The notes under the pieces are model-generated. The model ran no database searches and was not told the DNA's origin. It worked only from the letters and a program-made list of their open reading frames with translations. 34,622 nt of DNA from positions 1 to 34,622 of the forward strand of contig JAZNOL010000020.1 in assembly GCA_045580815.1 (NCBI GenBank). Direction: 5' to 3'. Shown here in pieces: positions 13,491 to 21,378 of the stretch. Numbering within the stretch: the first letter of the stretch is position 1; each line of letters opens with the position of its first letter. The translations under genes were made by a program, and so were the position numbers. The DNA comes from JAZNOL01 sp045580815 (GTDB lineage: Bacteria; Bacillota; Clostridia; RUG12999).

Positions 13491-15683
13491 TTATTCATCA
13501 TTTGTCAAAAAATCTGTAAGATTGCTGTATCGCAGAGACTGAAAATCGTTTTCGCACATAAACCGCACAACGTCCTCGCGTCCTACAAGCACAACAAACC
13601 GTTTTGCACGTGTAACTGCCGTGTAGAGCAGGTTCCGGCTCATAAGGTTGCGGTGGGTGGGATAAAGCACAAGCACAACGGCATCAAACTCGCTGCCCTG
13701 ACTTTTATGCACCGTTACGGCATAGGCAAGGTCAATATCGTCAACGCTGTCTGTGGGATAATATGTGATTTTTTCACCGTCAAACACAATTTTCATCTGC
13801 CCGCTTCGTTTGTCTATTTCTTCTATAATTCCAATATCTCCGTTAAATATGCCAAGCCCGGCATCGCCGGCTTCGGTTTCCCACACAAGGTCATAATTAT
13901 TTCGTATCTGCATAACCTTATCGCCCTCACGAAGAATAAAACCGGGACGTTTAAGCTCGTTTTTTGAGCTGTCGGGCGGATTGAAAACCTCTTGCAACAC
14001 ACGGTTTAGGTTTTCAACACCCGCTTCGCCTCGCCGTGAAGGGGACATAACCTGAACCTGCGAAAGAGCATCTATATCAAGAAACGATGGCAGACGTGAA
14101 GTGCACAGAGAAACGGTTTCCTGCAAACCATGCTGTACATAAGGGCGTTTAAGAAAGAAAAAATCGCCTGTTTTGTTATCGTATTCGGGAATTTTTCCGT
14201 CGTTTATATTGTGGGCGTTCATGACAATCATGCTCTCCTGTGCCTGACGGAAAATCTCTTTAAGCGCAACAGTTTTTACTGTTTTTGAAGCAATTATATC
14301 ACGCAGAACGTTGCCGGCACCAACCGACGGAAGCTGGTCGCTGTCGCCAACCATGATAATACGCCCGTTTTTCGGAACAGCCGACAGCAGATGATACATC
14401 AGCACCACATCAACCATAGACATTTCGTCAACAATAACAACTTCTTCATCTATGGGATTTGTTGCACCTCTTGAAAACACGGTTTTTCCACGGTCGTGAG
14501 AAAATGTGCATTCCAGCAGACGGTGAACGGTTTTTGCCTCGCATCCGCAGGCAAGGCTCATGCGTTTTGCTGCCCTGCCGGTGGGTGCACAAAGTGCAAC
14601 GGAAAGCCCGTGACGGCTGAATATTTCAAGAATGGTTTTTATTATGGTGGTTTTGCCTGTGCCGGGACCGCCCGTGATTACCGCAACGGCATTTTCAATG
14701 GCGTTTTTAACCGCTTCTTTCTGTAAGGGAGCAAGGGTGATTTCACCGCTGGATTTTTCGATTTCTTCATCGGAAACGGCATTTTTAAGCTTTGCTCTGC
14801 GCATGGTCATTTCTTTTATCATCCGTGCACAGCCTGCCTCGGATATATACATCTGGGGCAGATAAACGCAGATGGTTTCGTTTTGTGTTGAAATACGCAG
14901 CTTACCTTCAAGAACAAGCTGTGAAACAGCACTCAATGCGAGCTCGCCGCCTGCACCGGTAACCTCGGTGATTTTTTCGCAAAGTATTTCACGGGGTAAA
15001 AACGTATGCCCTTCGCCGGCGGCTTCCGTAAGACAGAAAACAGCGGCAGCGGCAGTACGCCGTGGGTCTGCTGTATCAATTTCCATAAGCGATGCAATCC
15101 GGTCGGCGGTTTTAAACCCGATGCCGTCAATTTCACACATTGCATAGGGGTTTTCCTTAACCTTGTCGATTGCCTTTTCGCCAAAATGAGAATAGGCTTT
15201 GTAGGCAAGCGAAGCCGCCAGTTTATAAGAAGCAAAAAATGCAATAATATCCTGCATTTTCACCTGAGATATGTACTGCTCATGAATTTTTACGGCTTTG
15301 TCAGCGGTAATTCCGCTGATTTCGGCAAGAAGTTCGGGAGCGTTTTCTATAACCTCAAGTGCTTTTTCGCCGAATTTTTCTATAATTTTTTTAGCCGTGG
15401 CAGCACCGATGCCTTTTATTGTGCCGGATGCCAGATAATGATAAATCGCCTCACTGCCTTCGGGCAGACGGCGTGAATAATATTCTATTTTAAACTGCTC
15501 ACCGTATTCAAGATGATTGACCCATGTGCCGACGGCTTCAACCGTGTCGCCAACCGTTGCAAAGGGCATATATCCTACGGCGGTGTATTCTTCTTCGCTG
15601 TTTTCAATGCGGCAGATGCAATAGCCGTTTTCTTCGTTTGCATATATAATTTCGCTTATCATTCCTGTGATTGTGTCAGCCAT
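13491..15683 (-). CDS. recD2: RecD2-like ATP-dependent DNA helicase
   Basis: 730 residues from the ATG at 15683; AAGGAGG 8 bases upstream rules against the in-frame ATG at 15728. The N-terminus has the OB-like region of RecD2 (GMISEIIYANEENGYCICRI). Next come helix-hairpin-helix repeats (GTIKGIGAATAKKI, SGITADKAVKI, DGIGFKTADRIA), found in RecD2 but not in RecBCD-type RecD. Superfamily 1B helicase motifs follow: Walker A ITGGPGTGKTT, motif II VDEMSMVD, GDSDQLPSVGAGNVL, and the C-terminal VTVHKSQGSEF and LLYTAVTRAK. It is a 5'-3' helicase implicated in DNA repair and replication-fork maintenance. It is a single gene with its own promoter, divergent from kduI and unrelated to the sugar genes around it. 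Confidence 0.95.
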   Translation of the reverse strand: MADTITGMISEIIYANEENGYCICRIENSEEEYTAVGYMPFATVGDTVEAVGTWVNHLEYGEQFKIEYYSRRLPEGSEAIYHYLASGTIKGIGAATAKKIIEKFGEKALEVIENAPELLAEISGITADKAVKIHEQYISQVKMQDIIAFFASYKLAASLAYKAYSHFGEKAIDKVKENPYAMCEIDGIGFKTADRIASLMEIDTADPRRTAAAAVFCLTEAAGEGHTFLPREILCEKITEVTGAGGELALSAVSQLVLEGKLRISTQNETICVYLPQMYISEAGCARMIKEMTMRRAKLKNAVSDEEIEKSSGEITLAPLQKEAVKNAIENAVAVITGGPGTGKTTIIKTILEIFSRHGLSVALCAPTGRAAKRMSLACGCEAKTVHRLLECTFSHDRGKTVFSRGATNPIDEEVVIVDEMSMVDVVLMYHLLSAVPKNGRIIMVGDSDQLPSVGAGNVLRDIIASKTVKTVALKEIFRQAQESMIVMNAHNINDGKIPEYDNKTGDFFFLKRPYVQHGLQETVSLCTSRLPSFLDIDALSQVQVMSPSRRGEAGVENLNRVLQEVFNPPDSSKNELKRPGFILREGDKVMQIRNNYDLVWETEAGDAGLGIFNGDIGIIEEIDKRSGQMKIVFDGEKITYYPTDSVDDIDLAYAVTVHKSQGSEFDAVVLVLYPTHRNLMSRNLLYTAVTRAKRFVVLVGREDVVRFMCENDFQSLRYSNLTDFLTNDE

Positions 15684-15718
15684 TGCGTTCGCCTCCTTTT
15701 TTAATGTATGCTCTTTTA

Positions 15719-15747
15719 AGTATATCACAGCAGAAAAAATATGTCAA
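15719..15747 (-). promoter_or_regulatory. Promoter of recD2
   Basis: On the minus strand TTGACA (15742-15747) and TATACT (15719-15724) are separated by 17 bases. The transcript would begin about 30 bases before the recD2 ATG. Confidence 0.8.
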
Positions 15748-15789
15748 TATTTTATGTTGCATACGGTCGCTCACTTTTTTGGTGAGTTC

Positions 15790-15843
15790 TGCAAGTTTTT
15801 ATGCAAAAATTCCATATACAATGCAAAAATTTTATGATAAAAT
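15790..15843 (+). promoter_or_regulatory. kduI promoter with ATGCAAAAATT direct repeats
   Basis: ATGCAAAAATT occurs at 15801-15811 and 15821-15831, exactly 20 bases (two helical turns) apart, with a partial TGCAAG copy at 15790. A TAAAAT -10 hexamer lies at 15838-15843; the -35 (TATACA, 15815-15820) matches consensus at only four positions and is flanked by the repeats. A weak -35 with adjacent direct repeats suggests an activator-dependent promoter. The 11-mer GCAAAAATTTT here recurs, inverted, upstream of the AraC gene at 20500. Confidence 0.55.
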
Positions 15844-15863
15844 AGTAATGGTGAGGTGAAAAT

Positions 15864-17489
15864 ATGATAAAAATTGAACTTAAAGACATAAACAAAGATG
15901 TCAAATTTTCTGCCACCGGTGACATCATTGACGAGTTAATAAAAATGCAGTACGGCGAGGGCGATTTTTTTGAAGTGCAATGTGATGACGAATTTTTGTT
16001 CGTACAGCTTGACGAGTCTTTGAAAGAAAGCCTTGTTTATCTGCCGCACAAAAAATTTGAGTTTCGTATTCCTTTCGGAAACCTGCGCACATCATGCTAC
16101 GGAGACGATTCTTTCTGCGGTGATAATCACAAAATAACCCTTCGCACCGCAACAGAAGAGGAAATTGCCGAAAAACGCGTTGTTTCGCTTAATTCCCATG
16201 CACAAAGAGGCGTTAAAAACGTGTATCCTTATGCTCATGCCAACATTGTTACCCGTGACGAAGCGTGTTTTTTTGAACGCAACGCCATTGACGGAGTTTG
16301 CGACAACACATCTCACGGCAATTATCCCTACCATTCATGGGCGGGCGGTGCAAGAGAAGATCTGGACTATTATCTGGAGTTCGGTCAGGAAATTGAAACT
16401 GATAAAATTGTTGTGTTTCTGCGTGCGGATTTTCCTCATGATACTTACTGGAAATCTTTTGACATAGAGTTTTCGGACAAATCCGTTGTTCATGCGGAAT
16501 TTGAAGGAACCGCCGAGGGTCAGGAAATTAATTTTGAAACCAAAAAAACTACATACATAAGGCTTAAAAACTTCCGTCAGGTGTCGTATCCCCTTTCATG
16601 GGCGGCACTTTCGCAGATTGAAGTTTACGGAAATTATACAAAAAAGGAGATTGAAAAAATGGAAATCAGACAGGCATCAAACGCAAAAGACGTAAAATTT
16701 TACACAACAGAAAGACTTCGTGAAGAGTTTCATATTGCAAACCTTTTCACAAAAGACAATGTGCGCATGGTTTACAGCCACATTGACCGCATCATAACAG
16801 CAGGCTTCATGCCCGTTTATCAGGAGCTGAAAGCCGAAGCAGGTAAAGAGCTTGCGGCAGATTATTTCTTGCAGAGACGTGAAATGGGCTGTATAAACAT
16901 TGGCGGTGCAGGCGTAATCACCGTTGACGGCACAGAGTATGAAATGGCTCCCCGTGACGGTATTTATATCGGTATGGGCAACAAGGATATTACTTTTAAA
17001 AGTGTTGACCCGGAAAACCCGGCAAAATTCTATGTTTCTTCATGTCCGGCACACACTACATATCCCACAGTTAAAATCGACATAACAAAAGCAAAAAAAG
17101 TGCCCTGCGGAAGTGCCGAGGACTGTAACAAACGTGTTATTAATCAGTATATTCATCCCGAGGTTATGAAATCCTGCCAGCTTTCAATGGGTCTTACACA
17201 GCTTGAACCCGGTTCAAACTGGAACACCATGCCCTGTCACACTCACGACAGACGTATGGAGGTTTATCTGTACCTTGACATGGGCGAAAACGACGCAGTT
17301 TTCCATATGATGGGTGAGCCTGACGAAACACGTCACATTATCATGCACAACGAAGAAGCGGTTATTTCTCCCAGTTGGTCAATTCACAGCGGTGTCGGCA
17401 CAAAGGCATATTCGTTTATCTGGGCAATGTGCGGCGAAAACCAGGAATTTACCGATATGGACGGCATTGAAACAAAAGATTTGAGATAA
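15864..17489 (+). CDS. kduI: KduI-type 5-dehydro-4-deoxy-D-glucuronate isomerase with N-terminal extra domains
   Basis: 541 residues, twice the usual size. Residues 266-541 (276 residues; the E. coli enzyme has 278) are a full KduI, which converts 5-keto-4-deoxyuronate to 2,5-diketo-3-deoxygluconate in pectin and glycosaminoglycan breakdown. The zinc ligands are present: His459 and His461 (CHTHDRR), Glu466 and His508 (SIHSG), i.e. 194, 196, 201 and 243 counted from Met266, close to the E. coli positions. Residues 1-265 are foreign to KduI. Residues ~110-260 (AIDGVCDNTSHG, LDYYLEFGQEIETDKIVVFL, WAALSQIEVYG) resemble a discoidin/F5-8C carbohydrate-binding fold; the first ~100 are unassigned. 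GAGGTG precedes the ATG at 15864. An intact internal ribosome site precedes Met266, so KduI alone may also be made. GH105 follows on the same strand. Confidence 0.9.
   Translation: MIKIELKDINKDVKFSATGDIIDELIKMQYGEGDFFEVQCDDEFLFVQLDESLKESLVYLPHKKFEFRIPFGNLRTSCYGDDSFCGDNHKITLRTATEEEIAEKRVVSLNSHAQRGVKNVYPYAHANIVTRDEACFFERNAIDGVCDNTSHGNYPYHSWAGGAREDLDYYLEFGQEIETDKIVVFLRADFPHDTYWKSFDIEFSDKSVVHAEFEGTAEGQEINFETKKTTYIRLKNFRQVSYPLSWAALSQIEVYGNYTKKEIEKMEIRQASNAKDVKFYTTERLREEFHIANLFTKDNVRMVYSHIDRIITAGFMPVYQELKAEAGKELAADYFLQRREMGCINIGGAGVITVDGTEYEMAPRDGIYIGMGNKDITFKSVDPENPAKFYVSSCPAHTTYPTVKIDITKAKKVPCGSAEDCNKRVINQYIHPEVMKSCQLSMGLTQLEPGSNWNTMPCHTHDRRMEVYLYLDMGENDAVFHMMGEPDETRHIIMHNEEAVISPSWSIHSGVGTKAYSFIWAMCGENQEFTDMDGIETKDLR
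16641..16661 (+). promoter_or_regulatory. Internal ribosome site and start codon inside the kduI fusion
   Basis: AAAAAGGAG at 16641-16649 lies 9 bases before the in-frame ATG at 16659, exactly where canonical KduI proteins begin (MEIRQASNAKDVKFY). The ribosome site is read in frame as Lys-Lys-Glu within the long protein. This suggests either dual translation or a past fusion of two adjacent genes by loss of a stop codon. Confidence 0.65.
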
Positions 17490-17506
17490 AATAAAAATGA
17501 ATCCTT

Positions 17507-17821
17507 GCCTCCCCTTACACAGGGGAGGCGTGGGGCGGTACAAACCAAAAGTCTTCCCCCTACGTGGGGAAGGTGCTGAGCAGAGCGAAGCGGATGAGGG
17601 GATTTTGCGGTAGCAAAATGATTGTAAAACTTAAAACTTTTATAATCATGCCGCCTTACGGCGACATCCCCTCATCAGTCACACATCCGTGTGACAGCTT
17701 CTCCTCCGGGGAGAAGCCTCGGGGCGGTACAAACTTAAAAAAGTGCAACCCCGTAGGGAACGGTTCATAACCGTTCCGAAACAGGTGCTAATCATATGAC
17801 GGAACGGTCCGTGACCGTTCC
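17507..17821. repeat. Composite hairpin repeat between kduI and GH105
   Basis: A 315-base gene-free insert in a probable operon. It opens with a hairpin of arms GCCTCCCC / GGGGAGGC (17507-17529), identical to one at 33301-33323. GGGGCGGTACAAAC occurs as a direct repeat at 17532-17545 and 17721-17734. Between them lies an imperfect large inverted repeat (GGATGAGGGG around 17590, CCCCTCATC around 17669) with smaller hairpins inside. Two palindromes of the GGAACGGT/ACCGTTCC family follow at 17757-17777 and 17801-17821. The last one provides an in-frame ATG (17796) that is not the true GH105 start. Confidence 0.85.
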
Positions 17822-17849
17822 CTACAATATAAAAAATGAGGAAATCTTT

Positions 17850-18941
17850 ATGAAACCTTTAGATTACGCAAAAAAAGCTTGCGACACAATAATGAACACT
17901 TTTACGCCGGAAACACTGCCTCCTACAGGATTTTTCGCCTATCATCAGGGCGTGTTTCTGTCAGGAATGCAACGTACCTACAACCTTTGCGGCGATGAAA
18001 AGTATTTCAACTACATCAAAGACTGGGTAGACGTTGTAACAGATGACGACGGCACAATTCACGATGTAGGCAACGACTGGGTAAGCCTTAAAACTTTGGA
18101 TTTTCGCCAGCCGGGAATTCTGATGTTTGACCTTTACAAAAAACTTAAAAATCCCAAATATTTAAAAATTGTGGAGTATCTTGTTGAAAATTTAAAAAAA
18201 TTCCCCACAAACTCAGTGGGCGGGTTCTGGCATATGGAAAGTCAGCCTTACCAGATGTGGCTTGACGGACTTTACATGGCTGGACCTATTATGGCAATGT
18301 ACGCCGATTTAACAGGAAAACAAGAGTTTTTTGATATGGCGGCACATCAGGCAATTTTAATGTATGAAAATATGCATGACGAGAAAACCGGTCTGCTTTA
18401 TCATGGCTGGGACGAGTCCAAACAGGCTCAGTGGGCAGACAAAACAACCGGACTTTCGGCAAACTTCTGGGGAAGAGCCTGCGGCTGGTACGTTGTGGCG
18501 ATTATGGACATTCTCTCTTATCTGCCCTCTGACCACAAAGACCGTAGACGTCTTGAACAAATTGAAGCGGATATTTTAAAATCTGTAATTGCGTTTCAGG
18601 GCAAAAACGGACGGTGGTTTGAGGTTTTGGATAAGCCCGAAGCTCCGGAAAACTGGGAAGAAAATTCCTGCTCGTGTTTGTTTGTATATGCAATTTCAAA
18701 GGCAGTACGCAAAGGCGTTTTGCCTGCCGAATACAAAAAATATGCTGATATGGGATACGAGGGCGTTATAAATTCCCTTAAATATGACGGGGATGGAAAT
18801 ATGCTTATCGGCGACATCTGCATCGGCACCTGCATTGACGAGGGCACATATGAGCATTATATCAACCGTGAAACAGTTGTAAACGACTTGCACGGCAGCG
18901 GTGCGTTTGTGCTGATGTGCAGCGAATACGCAAAGTTATAA
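17850..18941 (+). CDS. GH105 unsaturated rhamnogalacturonyl hydrolase (YteR-like)
   Basis: 363 residues from the ATG at 17850, preceded by GAGGAA with 8 bases spacing; the earlier in-frame ATG at 17796 lies in repeat DNA. The family is an (alpha/alpha)6 barrel that removes the unsaturated galacturonyl residue left at the non-reducing end of rhamnogalacturonan oligosaccharides by lyases, using water addition to the double bond. Asp139 in QMWLDGLYMAGP corresponds to the catalytic Asp143 of Bacillus YteR. FWGRACGWYVVAIMDIL and SCSCLFVYAISKAVRKG are further family segments. Length matches YteR (~373). No signal peptide, so cytoplasmic. Its product would feed KduI encoded just upstream. A bidirectional terminator follows. 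Confidence 0.92.
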   Translation: MKPLDYAKKACDTIMNTFTPETLPPTGFFAYHQGVFLSGMQRTYNLCGDEKYFNYIKDWVDVVTDDDGTIHDVGNDWVSLKTLDFRQPGILMFDLYKKLKNPKYLKIVEYLVENLKKFPTNSVGGFWHMESQPYQMWLDGLYMAGPIMAMYADLTGKQEFFDMAAHQAILMYENMHDEKTGLLYHGWDESKQAQWADKTTGLSANFWGRACGWYVVAIMDILSYLPSDHKDRRRLEQIEADILKSVIAFQGKNGRWFEVLDKPEAPENWEENSCSCLFVYAISKAVRKGVLPAEYKKYADMGYEGVINSLKYDGDGNMLIGDICIGTCIDEGTYEHYINRETVVNDLHGSGAFVLMCSEYAKL

Positions 18942-18953
18942 TAAATCTACGAT

Positions 18954-18982
18954 AAAAGGCTTCCCATCAAGGGAAGCCTTTT
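18954..18982. terminator. Bidirectional terminator
   Basis: AAAAGGCTTCCC / GGGAAGCCTTTT, a perfect 12-base inverted repeat with a 5-base loop, lies in the 43 bases between the convergent GH105 gene and the beta-propeller gene. Confidence 0.85.
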
Positions 18983-18984
18983 CT

Positions 18985-20370
18985 TTACAAATCACATCTG
19001 TTTGAATGAGTATATGTATATCCGTTGCCGTTTAATTTATTCATGAACTTGTGATACCCGTTTGAATATTTTTTCTTTATTGTTTCGCTGTCAACAGCAT
19101 CAAGGTCGCCCCATATACGCACAACCTGTTCATCGGGATAATTCACCATAACCTGTTCGCCGGCAAAACCAAACCATTTACCAACAGACATTTCTTTTCC
19201 GCCAATGTACTTAATGGTATTGCCGTTACAATCTGTAATCTGGAGTGGAGCACAGCCTGCAGGTATTGTTGATCTGTCAGAAGAGAACAAAAACTCGCTG
19301 ACACCATCACCATTTATATCAAAAGGGTTGAACAGACTGAGCATATTTTTAAATGGCAGGTCAATAGGTTTTCCTGTAAGCGCATCATAAAGACAGTCTT
19401 CAGTAATTCGTTTTTTAGTTCTTCTGCGCCATGCATACGCTGCTTTTCTGCCGCTTGGCATTGTGAAAACATAACCCAAGTGCATATGTGCATCGTCTAC
19501 GTAATGTCCCCATTCATCGCTGTAAATGTCTTTCCAGACAACGTTTCCATCTATGTCATACGTCACAACGCGGGGACAACCTTCATAATCGCCCTCTTCG
19601 CGGCAACAGAAAATATAGCGTTTGCCTGTTTCGGGGTCGGTAAACACGTTTGTTACGTCAGAATGGCCACCAAAATCCTTGCCAAGAACAACAGTGTCCT
19701 CGCCTGTGTCAAGGCTCATTATTCTTTCACCAAAAATCGCTTCGTCCTTGCCGTCGCCATTATAATCGTAGACTAGTGCAAAATGAGATGCACGGGGACC
19801 ATCACCATATGGAATCATCCTTTCCCAGCGCAGGCTCATATCGGAATTATAGCACTGAAAATACATATCACGGTATGTTCCCTGTTGCATAACAAACACG
19901 GGTTCACCGTCAACATATCCGCCGAAAAGCTGATAACGGTATGCGTGGCACAAACGTTCCCACTGGTTATTGAGTGCCGGGAAATGATACGAACCGATTT
20001 CTTCGCCTGTTGCACCGTTGATGCGTTTTACAACGGTTTTGCCCGCTTCAAGAATAAAGTCGCTTTGATTTTCAACATAAAAAATCTCATCAACTCCGTC
20101 TTTGTCCAGATCAAGGGCGATAAACGGGTTTGTCCACACACCGGGAATTGTACCCATTGTAAGTTCTTTTTTCCATATCTGCTGACCGCCGCTACTATAA
20201 AGAGCAAGTTTCATTGGATGGGTGTAGCAGATGATTCCGCAAGGGTCAACATTGGGCGTTTCGCTGTATGCAAAAACAATACCGGTGTCAATGCCAAGGT
20301 CAACTTCAACGTATCTTACGTGTCTTGCGGAAACACCGAGTTTGAATTCTTTTAAAGGTTGGATATTCAT
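18985..20370 (-). CDS. Cytoplasmic beta-propeller protein, possibly a rhamnogalacturonan lyase-like enzyme
   Basis: 461 residues, ATG at 20370 with AAGGGGGT upstream. Three FG-GAP/calcium-loop motifs are visible: DLDKDGVDEI, DYNGDGKDEA and DINGDGVSEF. They sit between repeated short beta segments such as KLALYSSGGQQIWKKEL, VTYDIDGNVVWKD and LQITDCNGNTIK. This is the pattern of a seven- or eight-bladed propeller as in PL11 rhamnogalacturonan lyases and integrin-like repeats. Conserved-looking histidine-rich segments (RLCHAYRYQLFGG, YVDDAHMHLGYV) could form an active site. No signal peptide. It sits between a GH105 gene and an AraC gene with shared upstream motifs, so a role in rhamnogalacturonan or another uronate polysaccharide is likely. 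Lyase activity itself is an inference and the family assignment is uncertain. Confidence 0.6.
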   Translation of the reverse strand: MNIQPLKEFKLGVSARHVRYVEVDLGIDTGIVFAYSETPNVDPCGIICYTHPMKLALYSSGGQQIWKKELTMGTIPGVWTNPFIALDLDKDGVDEIFYVENQSDFILEAGKTVVKRINGATGEEIGSYHFPALNNQWERLCHAYRYQLFGGYVDGEPVFVMQQGTYRDMYFQCYNSDMSLRWERMIPYGDGPRASHFALVYDYNGDGKDEAIFGERIMSLDTGEDTVVLGKDFGGHSDVTNVFTDPETGKRYIFCCREEGDYEGCPRVVTYDIDGNVVWKDIYSDEWGHYVDDAHMHLGYVFTMPSGRKAAYAWRRRTKKRITEDCLYDALTGKPIDLPFKNMLSLFNPFDINGDGVSEFLFSSDRSTIPAGCAPLQITDCNGNTIKYIGGKEMSVGKWFGFAGEQVMVNYPDEQVVRIWGDLDAVDSETIKKKYSNGYHKFMNKLNGNGYTYTHSNRCDL

Positions 20371-20409
20371 AAATTTAACCCCCTTGTTATGGTATTAAAT
20401 AAATAATAT

Positions 20410-20480
20410 CACAAAATTTTTGCGATGTATATGCAAAATTTGCAAAAAAACTTGCATTTTTCACCATGCTATGATATAAT
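20410..20480. promoter_or_regulatory. Divergent promoter region with TGCAAAA motifs
   Basis: For the AraC gene, TTGCAT (20452-20457) and TATAAT (20475-20480) are 17 bases apart. TATGCAAAATT (20430-20440) and TTGCAAAAAAA (20440-20450) lie just upstream. An inverted GCAAAAATTTT lies at 20413-20423, identical over 11 bases to the kduI upstream repeat at 15823-15833. The minus-strand gene has only a weak -10 (TATTAT near 20403-20408) and no good -35, as expected for an activated promoter. Confidence 0.5.
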
Positions 20481-20499
20481 TTTTGAGGAGGCGATACAT

Positions 20500-21360
20500 A
20501 TGAACATATTTTTTGACACTTGTGACAAAGCCATTGAATTTGCACTCGAAAACAAAAGTTTTGGTATTTATGAAGGCAACCGTCACAATCCAAACTCCAG
20601 TATACATCTTCACAACAGCTGTGAGCTGATTATTTGCCTTTCAGACGGGCAAACCATGGTTATTGGCGACCACATTTACGACATAAAAAAAGGGGACGTG
20701 TTTTTTGCCAGCCAGTTTGAGGCACACAAGGTAATTGCGGATGAAAAAACAGATTTTTCCCGCATTGTTATTCAGTTTCACCCTGTGTTTTTATATTCAA
20801 TATCAACCGAAATGAGCAATCTGTCAACATGTTTCAGTATGCGCCGCAAAAGTATATATCACAAAATATCGCTCACCGACACGGAGCTTGATTTTGTTTG
20901 TTCGCTGATAAATTCAATAAAACAAGAAAAAAAATTTGGTGATGATATTTTAAAAAACTCGGTAATAATGCAGATAATGATTCTTTTTAATGAAAAGTTT
21001 TTGCAAAAAAATGACAACAAAAAATACAGCGCCCCAAAAGATGCCGAGCTGGTAGAAAAATGTCTTATTTACATTAACGAAAATTTTGCCGAAGATATTC
21101 GCCTTGAAACCATTGCCAAAACAAATTACATCTCGGTAAATCAGCTTTGCCGTTTGTTTAAGAAAAATTTGGGCACTACGGTGGGTAAGTACCTTATGTC
21201 AAAACGTATCACGGAAGCAAAAAAACTGCTTCAGACCTGTGACAACGTCAACTTGGTTGCTTCAAAATGCGGTTTTGGCGACTATTCAAACTTTATTCGT
21301 GCTTTTGGGCGCATTGTGGGCACATCACCGGGCAAATACGCCCAGCAAAACAAGGAGTAA
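20500..21360 (+). CDS. AraC-family transcriptional regulator
   Basis: 286 residues from the ATG at 20500 with GAGGAGG 8 bases upstream; an in-frame upstream ATG at 20425 lies in the promoter. Residues 30-90 (SSIHLHNSCELIICLSDGQT, DIKKGDVFFASQFEAHKV) are the cupin sensor with candidate sugar-contact histidines. The C-terminal 100 residues have the two helix-turn-helix units, LETIAKTNYISVNQLCRLFK and VNLVASKCGFGDYSNFIRAF, ending SPGKYAQQ. It is divergent from the beta-propeller gene and two genes from GH105/kduI. The shared TGCAAAA elements in both promoter regions make it the likely regulator of the whole 15.8-20.4 kb uronate block, and perhaps of itself. trmO follows 18 bases later. Confidence 0.9.
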   Translation: MNIFFDTCDKAIEFALENKSFGIYEGNRHNPNSSIHLHNSCELIICLSDGQTMVIGDHIYDIKKGDVFFASQFEAHKVIADEKTDFSRIVIQFHPVFLYSISTEMSNLSTCFSMRRKSIYHKISLTDTELDFVCSLINSIKQEKKFGDDILKNSVIMQIMILFNEKFLQKNDNKKYSAPKDAELVEKCLIYINENFAEDIRLETIAKTNYISVNQLCRLFKKNLGTTVGKYLMSKRITEAKKLLQTCDNVNLVASKCGFGDYSNFIRAFGRIVGTSPGKYAQQNKE

Positions 21361-21378
21361 ATAAAAAGAGGCGTTGAT

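Noticed and set aside
16000..16640. N-terminal half of the kduI fusion as a separate pseudogene
   Set aside because: The frame is continuous with no stop or frameshift, and the codon pattern is like the rest; a functional fusion is the simpler reading.
17796..17849. Upstream ATG for the GH105 gene
   Set aside because: It lies inside a palindromic repeat and has no ribosome site; GAGGAA stands properly before 17850.
19783..20355. 190-residue open frame antisense to the beta-propeller gene
   Set aside because: No start signals and no recognisable features; the minus-strand gene has clear FG-GAP motifs.
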